NCBI RefSeq assembly: GCF_017916325.1
Contig: NC_090140.1
Location: 7,501-71,500, forward strand
Source: Leishmania martiniquensis
Taxonomy: Eukaryota; Euglenozoa; Kinetoplastea; Trypanosomatida; Trypanosomatidae
DNA: 64,000 nucleotides
Direction of reading: 5' to 3'
Shown here: positions 10,116-20,798 of the stretch, in pieces
How positions within the stretch are numbered: the stretch's first letter is position 1
How the letters are laid out: each line of letters begins with the position of its first letter
Notes under the pieces: generated by a model
What the model was told of the DNA's origin: nothing
Databases searched by the model: none
Seen by the model: the letters and a program-made list of their open reading frames with translations, nothing else
Translations under genes and position numbers: made by a program

Positions 10116-11289
10116 TCAGCCGCTTCCGTGTCTGCAGCGTGTCTCTGTTGTGGTTTGGTCTGCTCCGTCTGCATTGGCGTGGGCTTTGTGCGTGCCGCTA
10201 CATCTGCCTGTATCCTTGGGTATGTGTTCGACTCCCCTCGTTTCTGTGGCTTTCGTACATTATATGTCTTTCGAGTTGGAGCATTGCGCGCGTATCATTT
10301 ACGGTCTCCTTCCCTCCACCCAAATGAGTATCCTTTGCGTACCTCTCATTACTTTTTTCTTATAGCAGCGACAGATGTAAATAGTATATAGCGACCCTCG
10401 AGGTTGCCGACGAAAAAAGGGAGAGAAAGCAGGGAGGATGTGGCGGCGGTAGTTTGAAACACTTGACCTGAGTGGTGTAGCGCTTCTGTGTCGGTTGTGT
10501 CACTGAATACTCTGTTTACCACCGACTATGTATGTTTCTTGTTGTCTTTTCTCTCTGCTCTGTGAAGCGGTGAGACGACCATCATGTAATCTTGACCCCC
10601 TCACTACCCAAGTCTCTCGTTGCTCGGCTCCTTTTTTGTACAGTCATTCTTGTCTCTGTGCAATGTTGGAAACGTGAAGTCGAAGCAGTAGAGGCCATTG
10701 CACGGCACATGTACGTTTCCCTTGCAGAAGTACGTCATCTTCGACAGCTTCAAGGCTCTATTGTGCTGCCTCCACTGCTTGTGGAGACGACTAGCCCCCT
10801 TCCCCCCCTCCCAGAGAGAGGCTCCGCGGACAATCTTAATGAGGGAACTGCTAAGCACGTGCAAAGGCGCACTCCTCTTGAAGGTTGTTTCATGCGCCAG
10901 CCAAGGCGCGTGTGGTGATGCTGGAAGGGGAAGGCTAGAGGTGTACGCCGAGGCACATACATCATCGCTCACTCTGCTTTTCTGTCAACCGTGCCGCGCT
11001 CTGATCTCGTTCTTCTTCGAATTCGGCCCCAACTCCGTTCGCGCCTGCTGTGCAGTGTTGCGAATACGCGTCTCATTCATTCGAGTGCTCCTCCTCACTC
11101 CTTGTCGCTTTCCCTGCACCGGACTCTTGCTGGCTTCGGCGCCTTCGCCTTCTCTTTCCGTCTCACTGTTTCCTCAGAAGGGGTGTTGGCGGGCACGAAA
11201 TTGGAAACTGGCCGCCCACAATCACGGCACAGCGCAGTTGATGCTTTCTCCCCCTTGCGATCACACACAGCTATAGGTAAAGAAGAACA
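10116..11289. other. Intergenic region with strong pyrimidine tract
   Basis: About 1.2 kb. The first part is T/G-rich; 11066-11175 is strongly pyrimidine-rich and ends in CAG. Open frames of up to 192 codons overlap here in several phases and look like by-products of stop-poor C/T sequence. Confidence 0.55.
11175..11177 (+). promoter_or_regulatory. Predicted spliced-leader acceptor
   Basis: CAG ends the long C/T-rich stretch 11066-11174, leaving a 112-nt 5' UTR before the ATG at 11290. Predicted from sequence only. Confidence 0.4.
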
Positions 11290-13815
11290 ATGCAGTCGCG
11301 CGCCAACGAGAAGACCACAGGCGTCTACGGAGCGGAGCGGATTCCCGGCAACTATCTTAAAACTCTAACCGGCGTGGTACGGGGTGAGGAGCTCTTCTGT
11401 CGACCTGACCTGGAGCGGCCATGGCGATCGGTCGACCAGCAGCGGCACGCTGCAACCATTGCGCTGAAGGAGAAAGAAATCGAGGAGCTGATGCGACTGT
11501 GCTCCAACTTGCGAACGGAGCTGAGCAACAGTAAAAGCGACTTGCTTTTCCTAGAGTACTCTCTGACAGAGAGGACCAAGTTGCAATTGGCGGAGAAGCA
11601 GTGTGAGGTGGATGCGCTTCAGCGGCGTGTGGAAGAGCTTGAGAAGGAAAAGAAGGAGGCTGCGGCGGTCACCGAGAGCCAAATTCGACTCCTTCGCTCG
11701 CAGGCGGAGAACGAGTCCCTTGCTCACAAGAACGAAGCACGTCTCGCCACTGAGCGCTGCGTCGAGCTGACCAAAGCTTTCCAGAAGCAGCTCGAGGATG
11801 TCAAAGCAGCTGGTGTACGCGAGGTGGAGTTTGTGGAGGCCCGCTTCACAGCAAAGGTCGATGAGGTTACGTCAGAGCTGAAGTCGGTGCGTGAGTCGCA
11901 CAAGGTCTTGGAGGATCACTACAGGAAAGTGGAGGCGCAGTCGTCGAACATGGTGCATCGCATTGAAACGGAGTACAAGGAAAGATTACGGTCATCGGAG
12001 CAGCGCATCGAGGAGCAGCGGAAGGAGTACGAGGCCCAGTTAGCCACGGAGCGGCAGGAGAAGGAGGCAGCGCTAAGGGAGTCCAAGAGAACCACCGAAA
12101 AACTTGCCATTCTGCTCGCTGACAAGGAGGAGCTGCTCCAGAAGCAGAAGCTTTGGAACAGCTACATCCTCTCGCACCTGGACACCTTTTACCTTAGCTT
12201 CATCGCTGCCGCTCCCCAGCTGGCCACGAATCCGGCTGGCACACAGCTCCAGCAGGTACCGGAGCTGTACGCGCCGCGCTTCCTCCTCGAAGATCCAGAC
12301 TCCAAGGTGAACGTGGAGCGTATCGCGTATCGCGTGGCGCAGCTGGTGCAGTTGAAGGACCTCTCTTCACTAGGAGAGGTGGCGCCGCTTTACGGCGCCA
12401 AGCCTCCCAGCACGGTTCAGCTTGATCAACTCGTGGAAAGCCAGGAGCGTCTGCGGTGTGCACTGCACGAGCTCGAGGACCAGCAGAGTCGACTTGAGGC
12501 TACCGTCCGCAGCTTCACCTCGCGCTTGTACTTTTTCAGCGACAATTTGGAGGAGTCTCTGCGTCGGGGCCCTGCGCCGGTGCCGCCGCCGCTGCATGAT
12601 GTTGTGTTTGTGTGCCTGTGCATTCCAAAGGGGCGGGTTCTGTGGGCTGCGGACCCAGAGCTGCTGCGGACTGCCGTACAGCTTTTGTATAGCACACTGC
12701 GTCTGAAGATGGCTGAGTACGGCGCTCACGAATGCTACAGTGACGATGTGTCGATGCTACTTGCGTTCGCGGATGGGACGGCGGCATGCCGCTTCTGCAC
12801 GGAAACACAGGAATGGCTGCTGCGACTTCCCTGGCCGGCTCCCCTTCTGCAGTTGCCGGAGGGACAGGAGGAGCGGTCGGAGGGCGGGCGGCTGCTGTAT
12901 CGAGGGCTTCGCGTTTCCATGGCGCTCCACGCAGGTGAGGCTTACGTGGAGCCGTCTGGTATCCCGCTTAACGGCGCGTACCGCAACCACTACTACGGCA
13001 AGGCTGTCTCGCAACTGGTGCACCTTTGCTCTCTCACGCAGGGCGGTCAGATCATTGCCTCTATGGCGGCGTGGCAACTGTGCGCGCGCCGGAAGCAGGA
13101 GCTCGGCGCGGTGGTGGTGAAGAGCCTTGGCGCCATCCCTATTCTCTCCTTCAACAGCCAGTCAGGCATTCAGGACAGGCAGAAGATAGAGCTGCTGCAG
13201 GTTCTTCCGATAGAGCTCGAAGGCCGCAGTTTTCAGCCGCCGGGAAAGGCAGCAGTCCCCCCGATTTCCGCCCTCAGTGGCGTGAAAGAGTCTGTCCTAG
13301 GTGCCGAGGTGACTGCCTTAGAGTCTCAGCGAGAGCGTGTAAGTAGCGCACTGGCCCTTCTTCGGGAGGAGTGTAACAGCATTCAGAGTAGCATGGGCAG
13401 TCTTGTGGCTCGCGCACGTGCGGCACTGCCACACTTTCACCTCCTACCACCGTCGGAAATGGTTGAGCAGATGAACGATTTGTACACCGTGGTGGAGAAG
13501 GTTGCTGTTCGGGCTGAGGACCTCTACGCTGACTTGCAAGATGTTGCACACGCACAAGAGGAGATGCATGCGCAAGCACAAGGTATCAAGGGCTATTTGA
13601 AGCAGCAGGAAGCGTCCGCCGCCCGCGAAGAGGACCTCCGCACAGAAGCGGAGGCAGTGCGGCGAAAACTGGAACATGCGCTCCGGCTAGAGAAAGACCG
13701 GCATCATGCGGAGACAGAGCGCCTCCAGCTCGCAGTGCAAGATCGAGAGCAGCTGATTCGAAAAGTATATCAGGAGTCCCAGTCCCGCCAGACAGCGGCA
13801 CCTGTCAGTTCCTGA
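11290..13815 (+). CDS. Coiled-coil protein with degenerate nucleotidyl-cyclase domain
   Basis: This 841-residue protein has three parts: an N-terminal coiled coil (about 55-290), a central globular part, and a C-terminal coiled coil (about 670-830). Residues about 437-600 align with the class III adenylate/guanylate cyclase domain: DVVFVCLCIPKGRVLWAADP matches the first strand and following helix (trypanosome cyclases have FTDIESSTALWAAHP there), CYSDDVSMLLAF matches the V-GDSFM-AF segment, GLRVSMALHAGEAY matches the GLRVRVGIHTG strand, and YYGKAVSQLVHL followed by GGQIIAS matches the Y(Y/F)G--V-N-AAR---GGQ segment. The first metal-binding Asp site and the usual Asn/Arg of the N-x-x-x-R motif are replaced, so catalysis is unlikely; an Asp pair remains at 485-486. 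No membrane segment is seen. A structural or nucleotide-sensing role in the flagellum or cytoskeleton is inference. Confidence 0.88.
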   Translation: MQSRANEKTTGVYGAERIPGNYLKTLTGVVRGEELFCRPDLERPWRSVDQQRHAATIALKEKEIEELMRLCSNLRTELSNSKSDLLFLEYSLTERTKLQLAEKQCEVDALQRRVEELEKEKKEAAAVTESQIRLLRSQAENESLAHKNEARLATERCVELTKAFQKQLEDVKAAGVREVEFVEARFTAKVDEVTSELKSVRESHKVLEDHYRKVEAQSSNMVHRIETEYKERLRSSEQRIEEQRKEYEAQLATERQEKEAALRESKRTTEKLAILLADKEELLQKQKLWNSYILSHLDTFYLSFIAAAPQLATNPAGTQLQQVPELYAPRFLLEDPDSKVNVERIAYRVAQLVQLKDLSSLGEVAPLYGAKPPSTVQLDQLVESQERLRCALHELEDQQSRLEATVRSFTSRLYFFSDNLEESLRRGPAPVPPPLHDVVFVCLCIPKGRVLWAADPELLRTAVQLLYSTLRLKMAEYGAHECYSDDVSMLLAFADGTAACRFCTETQEWLLRLPWPAPLLQLPEGQEERSEGGRLLYRGLRVSMALHAGEAYVEPSGIPLNGAYRNHYYGKAVSQLVHLCSLTQGGQIIASMAAWQLCARRKQELGAVVVKSLGAIPILSFNSQSGIQDRQKIELLQVLPIELEGRSFQPPGKAAVPPISALSGVKESVLGAEVTALESQRERVSSALALLREECNSIQSSMGSLVARARAALPHFHLLPPSEMVEQMNDLYTVVEKVAVRAEDLYADLQDVAHAQEEMHAQAQGIKGYLKQQEASAAREEDLRTEAEAVRRKLEHALRLEKDRHHAETERLQLAVQDREQLIRKVYQESQSRQTAAPVSS

Positions 13816-15053
13816 GTGTAGCGGGCGCAGCTCGCCCAAGCAACGACGAAGTGCTTTTCGTTCTGTGCCAGTTCCGTGGAGAGCTCGGCGAAGGATTTCA
13901 GGGAGAGAGAGGGGGGCACTTGGGGAAGGGTGGCAAGAGCCGTAACAAAGATGTGATCGAACGGCGCTGAAGAACCACTTTGTACTGTTTTCGTTCCATT
14001 GGGGTGTCTCCCCAGCCCTACGCTCGCTTACTACCTTCACGCGTCCTCGAGAGCTGTTGTTGGATAGCCGGTCTAGAGACACGGACGAGACGTGACGGAG
14101 TGGCGTTAACGATGTGTTTCATCCCCCTTTTCCGTCGCTTTCGCACACGTACGAAGAGGCGGTGCCATAGAGGAAATAGAAAGAAAAGACGTAATTCTCT
14201 TTATGTGCGTCTTTTCTTCTTTCTGCAGCTGCTGTTGGAGAGGGGTCGTGCGCGTGGACGTGCAGGTGTGCGCGGGTGCCCTGATGCTGGATGGTGGTAG
14301 GGCATCATAGGTTTGTGTCTCATTTTCTCACTCTCGCTGCGGATATCCAACCTAGATCCCAAGTGGATTTCTTCTTCGTTTGTTAGATACAGTCTTTTGA
14401 GCGACCTGCACGCAGTAGCGCACGAATGCGCAGGAGGACGGAAACGTGACTGTCATGCTGGTCGGTTGCGCTATGGGGAAGGAAAAGAAGCCCTGTAGAA
14501 AGATGGACATCTTTTTCCATGTTGCTCCCTCTTCCGCCACCGCCGCGTGTTGCGGTGGGGTATAGGATGTGGTAAGTTCAGCTCTTTCGCGGATGCTGCG
14601 TTCCTGCCGCTTCGCATAGCTGTACACTCATTTTTCATTCTCTTCGCCCGATTCTTTTTTTTTCCTTTCAACATTACTTTCTGCCAATAGAAAAGAAATC
14701 AGAAGGCGCCGGTGTGCGCTCTGCGGAGATACCAAAGCCTCTTTTTTCTCCACTTTTTCCGTCTGCTTCGATTCATTTTCACGGGTACTGAGAGCTGCTG
14801 AAATCGTTGGGACCAAGCAGGGCAAGCAATCTGATCAAGAGCACCAAAAGGAGGATACGGTAGGTGGCACAAAACACGACGGAGCAAGACAGCAGAATCG
14901 GACACTACAGCAACTGCCTGCATTGCCTCTGCTGTGGAGTGCTGGAGGGAGTGCTTTGCGGTTGCAATCACTCTCTTTCGCTTTGCCGCAAGTCTCTTTT
15001 CGAGCTCTAAAATTATTCTTTCTACGGGCTGGAGGATCCGTTGACTGTGCGCC
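13816..15053. other. Intergenic region upstream of MVP
   Basis: About 1.2 kb without a gene. C/T-rich tracts at about 14739-14789 and 14968-14990 are both possible splice signals for the vault gene, so the 5' UTR length is uncertain. Confidence 0.55.
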
Positions 15054-17555
15054 ATGACCGATTCCGTCATCCGCATCAAGCGGTACCAATACATCCACAT
15101 CTTGGACAACAACACTAACGTCACTCGCACCATCTGCGGCCCCGTCGTCTACACACGGAAGGAGCATGAGACATGCCTGTTTGACCCGCGCCCGTGCGTG
15201 TCTGTGCCACCGCGTCACTACTGTGTTGTAAAGAATCCGTGCGTACGAAATGAGGCGGGGGCGATGGTGTTAGAGTCGTCGGGGCAGGTGAAGCTCCGCC
15301 TAGGCGACGCTGAGATCCGCTTCGAAGGTGAGCCTTTTCCCCTGTACCCTGGCGAAGAACTGGAGACCAAGGACGGACAGGGTGTGAGGAAGCTGCAGCT
15401 GATACCGCCCAACACGGGCCTCCACGTGCGATGCGTTCGCGACTTCAAAGACGCCGGCAAGCTTGTAGTAGCGGGCACCGAGTGGATGGTGCCTGGACCG
15501 CAAACTTACATTCCGCGTGTTGAGGTGGTGGTGGTGGAAGAAGTAAAGGCAATCGTCATTCATCCTAACAGCGCCTTGCTGTTGCAGGCGACTGTCGACT
15601 TCACCGATCGAGGTGGGGTGCCTCGGGTGGCGGGGGAAAAGTGGCTGGTGCGAACACTGGGTGCGTACCTTCCATCCGTGGAGGAAGCGGTCGTATCATT
15701 GATACAGGGTACTATACTCAGCGAGCTCAAGGCGCTGCGCCTCAGCGCAGTGCGCAGCTTCACCGATGTGTATGGGAAGGCGCGACGGGCAGGGGAGCAG
15801 TGGCAGGTGACACTGAAGGATGCGCCGGTGCACATCGTTGATGCTTATGAGACGAAGGTGGCCGACGTCGCCGCCGTCTCACTCAATGCGAAGGAGTACG
15901 TGATCATTCACCATCCCGTCGATGCCAGTGGGCACAACCGTTTTGGCGAGACGGTTGTGCGCCGTGGCGAGTGCACATTTTTCCTGCAGCCAGGGGAGAC
16001 GATGCCGCGTGGCGTCGAGCAGGTGCTCGTTGTCGGGAAGGAAGAGGCGCTGCTGCTGGAGGCGGTCTCTGAGTACCATGACAGAGGTGAGAGGCGACAG
16101 CCGGGCAGTCGATGGATGGTGCGCGGCCCCTGTGAGTACACGCCCACAAACGAAGTGAAGCTGTTGGAGCACCGGCGCGTGATGGCACTGGACAAAAACG
16201 AGGGCATTTACGTGATGAACACGACAACGGGCGAGGTGCGTGCAGTTATTGGCAAGCCGTACATGCTGGACGTGAACGAGGTGCTGTGGGAGAAGCACCT
16301 GCCGCTTGCTGTCGAGGAGCTCCTCGAGTCCCCAAACGGGAGCATCCAAACTAGCGAGCGCAATCCAGCCTTCGTCAGTCACCGTGAAAAGTACCGGATT
16401 GTTCGTTTTAACGTACAGCACAATGCTGCCGTGCAGATCTACGACTACCGCAAGAAGCAGCCGCGCATTGTGCTAGGCCCTAACCTTGTCATGCTGGCCC
16501 CGCATGAAGAGTTCACTGTGCTTTCACTTAGTGGTGGCGCACCAAAGGTGCCGAACTCGCTGCAGTCGCTGCAGCTCTTTCTCGGGCCGCGCTTCTCCAG
16601 CGACACCATTGTTGTGGAGACTTCCGATCATGCTCGACTACGCCTTCGACTCTCGTACAACTGGTACTTCGACATCGATCGCACCAACCCCAGTCAGAGA
16701 ACGTTCTCAGTACCGGACTTCATCGGCGACTGCTGCAAGACCATCGCCAGCCGTGTGCGCGGCGCCGTCGCTGCCGAGGACTTCGACTCTTTCCACCGTA
16801 ACTCTGCCAAGGTCATTCGCACTGCTGTTTTTGGTGTCGACGAGACTGGTGATACGAAGAAGAATCTTCGCTTCAACGCAAACGACTTTGTGGTGACGAA
16901 CATCGACGTTCAGTCGTCGGAGCCGACGGATGAGAAGACGCGAGACAGCTTGCAGAAGTCCGTGCAGCTCGCGATTGAAATCACGACCAAGTCGCAAGAA
17001 GCAGCTGCACGTCATGGCAACGAGCTGAAGGATCAGGAGGCCAAAGGGCAGCTGGAGCGCCAAAAACTCATCGACAAGATCGAAGTGGAGAACGCAAGGA
17101 CAAAGTGGCTGGAGCTGCAGGCACAGAGCGAAGCGGTGCAGGCGAGTGGGCAGTCCGTCGCGGAGGCGAGTGCGCGCGCAGAAGCTCTACTCATCGAGGT
17201 GCGATCTGAGCTACAGCAGGCGGAGATGCGGGCGAAAGCTTACCGCATTTCCGCTGAAGCAGAGCTGCAGAAGCTGCAGCAGAGGCAAGAGCTGGAGCTT
17301 GAGTACACCCGGAGACAGAATGAGATGGATGTCGCCAAAGCACGAGCGGCGGCGGAAGCGGAGGCGGAGAAAGTGAGGCGCATGGTCGAAGCCATTGGCC
17401 GTGACACGCTGGTTGCCATCGCACGCGCAGGTCCCGAGACGCAGGTGAAGCTGCTGGGGAGCCTTGGCCTCAAGGGCTACCTCATCACCGATGGGAACAG
17501 CCCAATAAATTTGTTTGGCGCTGCGCAAGGAATGATCGGCGAGCCTAAGAAGTGA
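15054..17555 (+). CDS. MVP: Major vault protein
   Basis: MVP builds the shell of the vault, a very large hollow ribonucleoprotein particle. The 833-residue product is slightly shorter than animal MVP. The first half is a series of about 50-60-residue repeats with motifs such as the G-W-V-PGP type ([42 protein letters not shown]). A band-7/stomatin-like shoulder follows ([20 protein letters not shown], then [20 protein letters not shown]). The C-terminal part is a long Gln/Glu/Ala-rich cap helix (about 640-790), ending with [21 protein letters not shown], which closely matches the family C-terminus. The start at 15054 begins [18 protein letters not shown], the normal MVP start region. The gene is intact. 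The first copy of the dispersed 385-bp repeat lies about 950 bp downstream. Confidence 0.97.
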   Translation: MTDSVIRIKRYQYIHILDNNTNVTRTICGPVVYTRKEHETCLFDPRPCVSVPPRHYCVVKNPCVRNEAGAMVLESSGQVKLRLGDAEIRFEGEPFPLYPGEELETKDGQGVRKLQLIPPNTGLHVRCVRDFKDAGKLVVAGTEWMVPGPQTYIPRVEVVVVEEVKAIVIHPNSALLLQATVDFTDRGGVPRVAGEKWLVRTLGAYLPSVEEAVVSLIQGTILSELKALRLSAVRSFTDVYGKARRAGEQWQVTLKDAPVHIVDAYETKVADVAAVSLNAKEYVIIHHPVDASGHNRFGETVVRRGECTFFLQPGETMPRGVEQVLVVGKEEALLLEAVSEYHDRGERRQPGSRWMVRGPCEYTPTNEVKLLEHRRVMALDKNEGIYVMNTTTGEVRAVIGKPYMLDVNEVLWEKHLPLAVEELLESPNGSIQTSERNPAFVSHREKYRIVRFNVQHNAAVQIYDYRKKQPRIVLGPNLVMLAPHEEFTVLSLSGGAPKVPNSLQSLQLFLGPRFSSDTIVVETSDHARLRLRLSYNWYFDIDRTNPSQRTFSVPDFIGDCCKTIASRVRGAVAAEDFDSFHRNSAKVIRTAVFGVDETGDTKKNLRFNANDFVVTNIDVQSSEPTDEKTRDSLQKSVQLAIEITTKSQEAAARHGNELKDQEAKGQLERQKLIDKIEVENARTKWLELQAQSEAVQASGQSVAEASARAEALLIEVRSELQQAEMRAKAYRISAEAELQKLQQRQELELEYTRRQNEMDVAKARAAAEAEAEKVRRMVEAIGRDTLVAIARAGPETQVKLLGSLGLKGYLITDGNSPINLFGAAQGMIGEPKK

Positions 17556-18505
17556 TGAAGCTGCCACTGCAACATGCCTTTCTGACCGGACGTTCCAAGG
17601 GGAACCGTATGGCACTTTGCGGGCATTCGCTACGGCGTTGTGTCCTCTCGGCACGACGCACAGAGGGGCGCAGGCCATTTCTTCTTGCCTCACTCGTTGG
17701 TGGGGCGGGAAGATTCTTTTTCGCTCCCAATTTACCCGCGCTGACTTTTGGTACCGCTCCTGAAAGGCTCCTTGCGTTTTGTCCACGACGGCATGCGCTG
17801 TCTGCTTTGTGTGCCCCCTTCTTCGCTTATTCAGAGTCACGTCGTACGATTCGCCGAAGAGCTGAGAGCGCAGGTGAGGGCAAGCGCGCGGGTACGCACA
17901 CCCCGTGAACGGTATCTTCATCGTGGTGTGTAATTTTTGTGCCTGGCTGATTCGCGCTTCTCTTTGTCCTGTGCTCGATCTCTTCACATCTGCAGTTGTC
18001 TCGGCTGCTGTGCATCGTTTTCCTTCAAAAGCTGATTTTGTTTGACGACTTCAGGGCCCTTTTCTCATCTCTGTGTGTGCGCGCGTATGTGGCTGAGGTG
18101 GGTTCTTCCCATTTCTCAACACTCTCTTTACGAGCTCACTGTGGCCCATGGGCTGCCTCTGCCTTTCGCGCCCGCTTTCTTTCAGCCTTCAGCGTGGGAT
18201 TCGGCAGATGCCGCAGGGGCACCAAGAACAAACAGAGGCGTCGTCTTTTCATCGGCACGCACATGCAATCATAAAGATTCTTCGTGTGTTTTAATATGCT
18301 TGCGCCGTCAAGAGGCAGCGCACTTTTCACCGTAGCCATGAATAGCAGTGAAGCCGAAGTCGATTCCCGCAAGTCAGCAAAGAGGATCTCGGCGCTGCAG
18401 CGGCGTTGCCTCAAAACATCTGTGCTGCGCATGCGCATCGCTCAGTCCTCGCGAAAAGTCGCAAATTCGTGTACTTTGTGTACGCCTCGCTGCGAGGGCG
18501 ACTCC

Positions 18506-18890
18506 GATGGCGAGAGGGAGGACACACGCATGCCTTCGTGCGCGTGGTGTTTTTTTTGGGGGGCCGAGAGCCCCCTCGGCGAGGAAGCCGAGCAGCACCC
18601 CCGATCCGTGCGAATGCCGAGTGACCTCTGGTGACGCAGGGCCAGGTGCCGACGGGGGTGGGGAGGTCCGTGCAGCCCATCGCCACCGATGTGCGATGCC
18701 GGCCCCTGAATGGCCCTCGGTGGGAGTTGCCTGCAGCAGCGGACCCGCTTGTGCCACCCCGGGGGAGGGAGGGAGGGGGTGCATCGCGTGGCGACCGGCA
18801 GAGTGTGAGCAGTTGTGAGGCGACCCGCGGAGCGAGGGCGACTGGGTGGGTCGCGTGAGGGGCGGTGGGGGGAGGGCGTGCTTCATCGCA
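18506..18890 (+). repeat. Dispersed 385-bp repeat, copy 1 (SIDER-like)
   Basis: Begins gatggcgagagggagg and ends gggcgtgcttcatcgca. Near-identical copies lie at 27746, 37738 and 41255. Shared features in order are a T-run followed by G6, here T8G6; a CTCGGC/GCCGAG hairpin; G-rich blocks; and a G4 motif at 18761-18779. It lies downstream of MVP in sense orientation. Size, location and orientation resemble the short degenerate retroposons of Leishmania 3' UTRs, but I could not confirm the diagnostic 5' signature, an A-rich tail or target-site duplications. Confidence 0.85.
18761..18779 (+). promoter_or_regulatory. G-quadruplex motif in repeat copy 1
   Basis: GGGGGAGGGAGGGAGGGGG has four G-runs of three or more separated by single adenines, a canonical intramolecular G4 pattern. 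It is on the RNA-sense strand. Equivalent motifs are at 28002-28020, 37994-38012 and 41512-41530. Confidence 0.7.
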
Positions 18891-19604
18891 GAGTGTTGTC
18901 TGTCTGATGGAGCACGCCAGTGTGAAATATGGTGTGAGAGTTGCGCTTTTACCCGCGATGTAAAGGCGTATCTGTGGTATCGTAGTAGGCCATGCCGACG
19001 GCCGAAGAAAGGAGGAGATATACATGCTGGCATGCATGCACAATTGTGCGTCAGTCGGAATGGCCATGAGTAAAGGAAGTCGTGCACGAAGGGAGCGAAT
19101 GCTCTGTTACGTGAAGTGTCTCCGCACAGTGGGCCCGATGATGATGCGCATTGCATATTTTATGGCTTTCCATTCGTTCGCATCCCACTCCACTCTTCCC
19201 TCCTCTCTCTTCTCAATACGTACTCACTGCTGGAGACGTTGCGCAGGAGCACACAAGAGGAGCGTCACTGAAGAAGCGACAGGTACAGCAGAGCAGTTAG
19301 GTCATCGCATCGTCGAAAGAAGCCGGCGGGAAAAGGGACGACTGACCGTTTTTTTTTGCTCTGTATCTGACCACTCCAAGCAGCGATCGCGGAGCGCCCG
19401 CTGATTCCCAAAGGTGTGTGCGTGTGTGGTTGGGGGGACTCTTGTGTGCCTTTTTGGCAGAAAACAGAGGGCTTCTCGGTGATTCGAAAGCGCGTCAGCT
19501 GTTCGACTCGACAGGCGCCGGCGCCATCGCATCACTTTTACTCCTTCGTGCTGCTTTTATATACATCATTGTTTCGAGTGCTGATTGCACGGAAGAGCAT
19601 CATC

Positions 19605-19880
19605 ATGCCGCTAAAGTACTCTGAGATGTCTTACAATGCAGACATGCCAAAAGATATGATCCAAGAGGCGCAAAACGTCATCATCGAAGCTTTCGAGACG
19701 GAGTACCTCGAGAACGCCGTAGCGACGCACATCAAGCGTGAGTTTGTGAAGAAGTACAAGGGAGTGTGGCACTGCGTGGTAGGCAAGAACTTTGGCTCCT
19801 TCGTTACGCACGAAATGAAAGGCTATATCTATGTCACATGGGGACAAATTTCGATCCTGCTGTGGAAAACCGTCACCTGA
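19605..19880 (+). CDS. Dynein light chain LC8
   Basis: LC8 is a small homodimeric hub protein of dynein motors (cytoplasmic and axonemal/intraflagellar) and of many non-motor complexes. The 91-residue product matches the family throughout: NADMPKDMIQEA near the start, then HIKREFVKKYKGVWHCVVG, the signature NFGSFVTHE, and the edge strand YIYVTWGQISILLWK that binds partner peptides. The ATG at 19605 gives the family's usual length; the frame extends upstream only through leader sequence. Against the vertebrate protein (FIYFYLGQVAILL) the partner-binding edge is slightly changed, with VTWGQ replacing FYLGQ. It is one of several dispersed LC8-type genes expected in a trypanosomatid. Confidence 0.97.
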   Translation: MPLKYSEMSYNADMPKDMIQEAQNVIIEAFETEYLENAVATHIKREFVKKYKGVWHCVVGKNFGSFVTHEMKGYIYVTWGQISILLWKTVT

Positions 19881-20798
19881 GGATGTGCCCATCCGTGCCT
19901 CTCCATTTCGTGTTTCCGCTCGACCAGTCGGCGGCGCTTTTCAGCGGCGGTTGCGGCGGCAGCAATCGCGCCAAAGCACACAGCTGAAGATAGATGTACA
20001 TTAAAGGCTGTGCGGTGACGCGAAGCGGCGAAGAGAGAGAAAGATTCTGTGAAGGCGTTGCAAAGTAGCGCAGCATTCCTCACGAGCACCTCACCCTTCT
20101 TGTCTTTAACCATGCGGTTTTGCACAGCTTCCTTCGCGTCGTCCGCCATCCCAGCTGCAACGGTTGTTCTGGTTGGCGACGAGGAGGAAAAATAGGCAAC
20201 AGAGATACCCATGCAGCGATTTGCTCAAGTCTGTAGGGAAGAGGGAGTGCAAAGGAACCTACTGAGCCGGTGACGGGTGGCATCTAGCACATTCGCTGGA
20301 GGCTCTCGCGCACGTGTGCACCCTGCCAGGTGGCAATGTGGAGCATGTGTGTTTGTCTCTCTCAGCGGCCTCACGACTCAAGACGGGTGTGCGTTGTCTT
20401 TGCGCCGCAAATCGCAAGAGCGTGGGCGATATCAAAGAAGATCGGTGGAGTGATGGTGGCACACGGTCACCTTGCCTGATGGAGCAGCGGAGCCAGACCT
20501 CTGTGGAGACTCTTTGATGGCGCTGTTGCTCACCTTTGGATGCTTTGTCACGCTGTTGGCAATGCACTCCTGCTGTGCACTCTCGCTGCGAACGCCAGCT
20601 GTTCGCGTCTGCTTGTCTCACTGAATCTTTCCCATTTTCTTTCTCGACTCACGTGGGCTTTGTGTGTCCCACTGCTCCCTACCCCAATCGCCCACCAGAC
20701 ACCACCTCTAGCACTAGCGCACGCACTTCCTACCTCACGCCACAAGGTAGCTGGGCTATCTCCCATACACAGAAGCCCACATTCAAGGACTACAAAGA
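19881..20798. other. Intergenic region between LC8 and RRP15
   Basis: About 0.9 kb with no gene seen. C/T-rich sequence from 20620 ends in CAG at 20696-20698, a possible acceptor leaving a 100-nt 5' UTR for the next gene. Confidence 0.55.

Larger units (their letters stand above)
17556..19604. other. Intergenic region carrying repeat copy 1
   Basis: Two kilobases with no recognised gene. The first 950 bp are mixed sequence with C/T-rich patches, the repeat occupies 18506-18890, and C/T-rich sequence near 19530-19575 precedes the LC8 start, with a possible acceptor AG near 19577. Open frames on both strands across the repeat (up to 260 codons) also occur at other copies and are not taken as genes. 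Confidence 0.6.

Noticed and set aside
10592..11368. Open frames of 108-192 codons upstream of the pseudo-cyclase gene
   Set aside because: They overlap one another in different phases and cover the polypyrimidine tract and 5' UTR.
18374..19156. 260-codon minus-strand frame and + strand frames across repeat copy 1
   Set aside because: The same frames occur at every repeat copy because the DNA is nearly identical. They are Pro/Arg/Gly-rich, start in different flanks and match no reverse-transcriptase or transposase motif.
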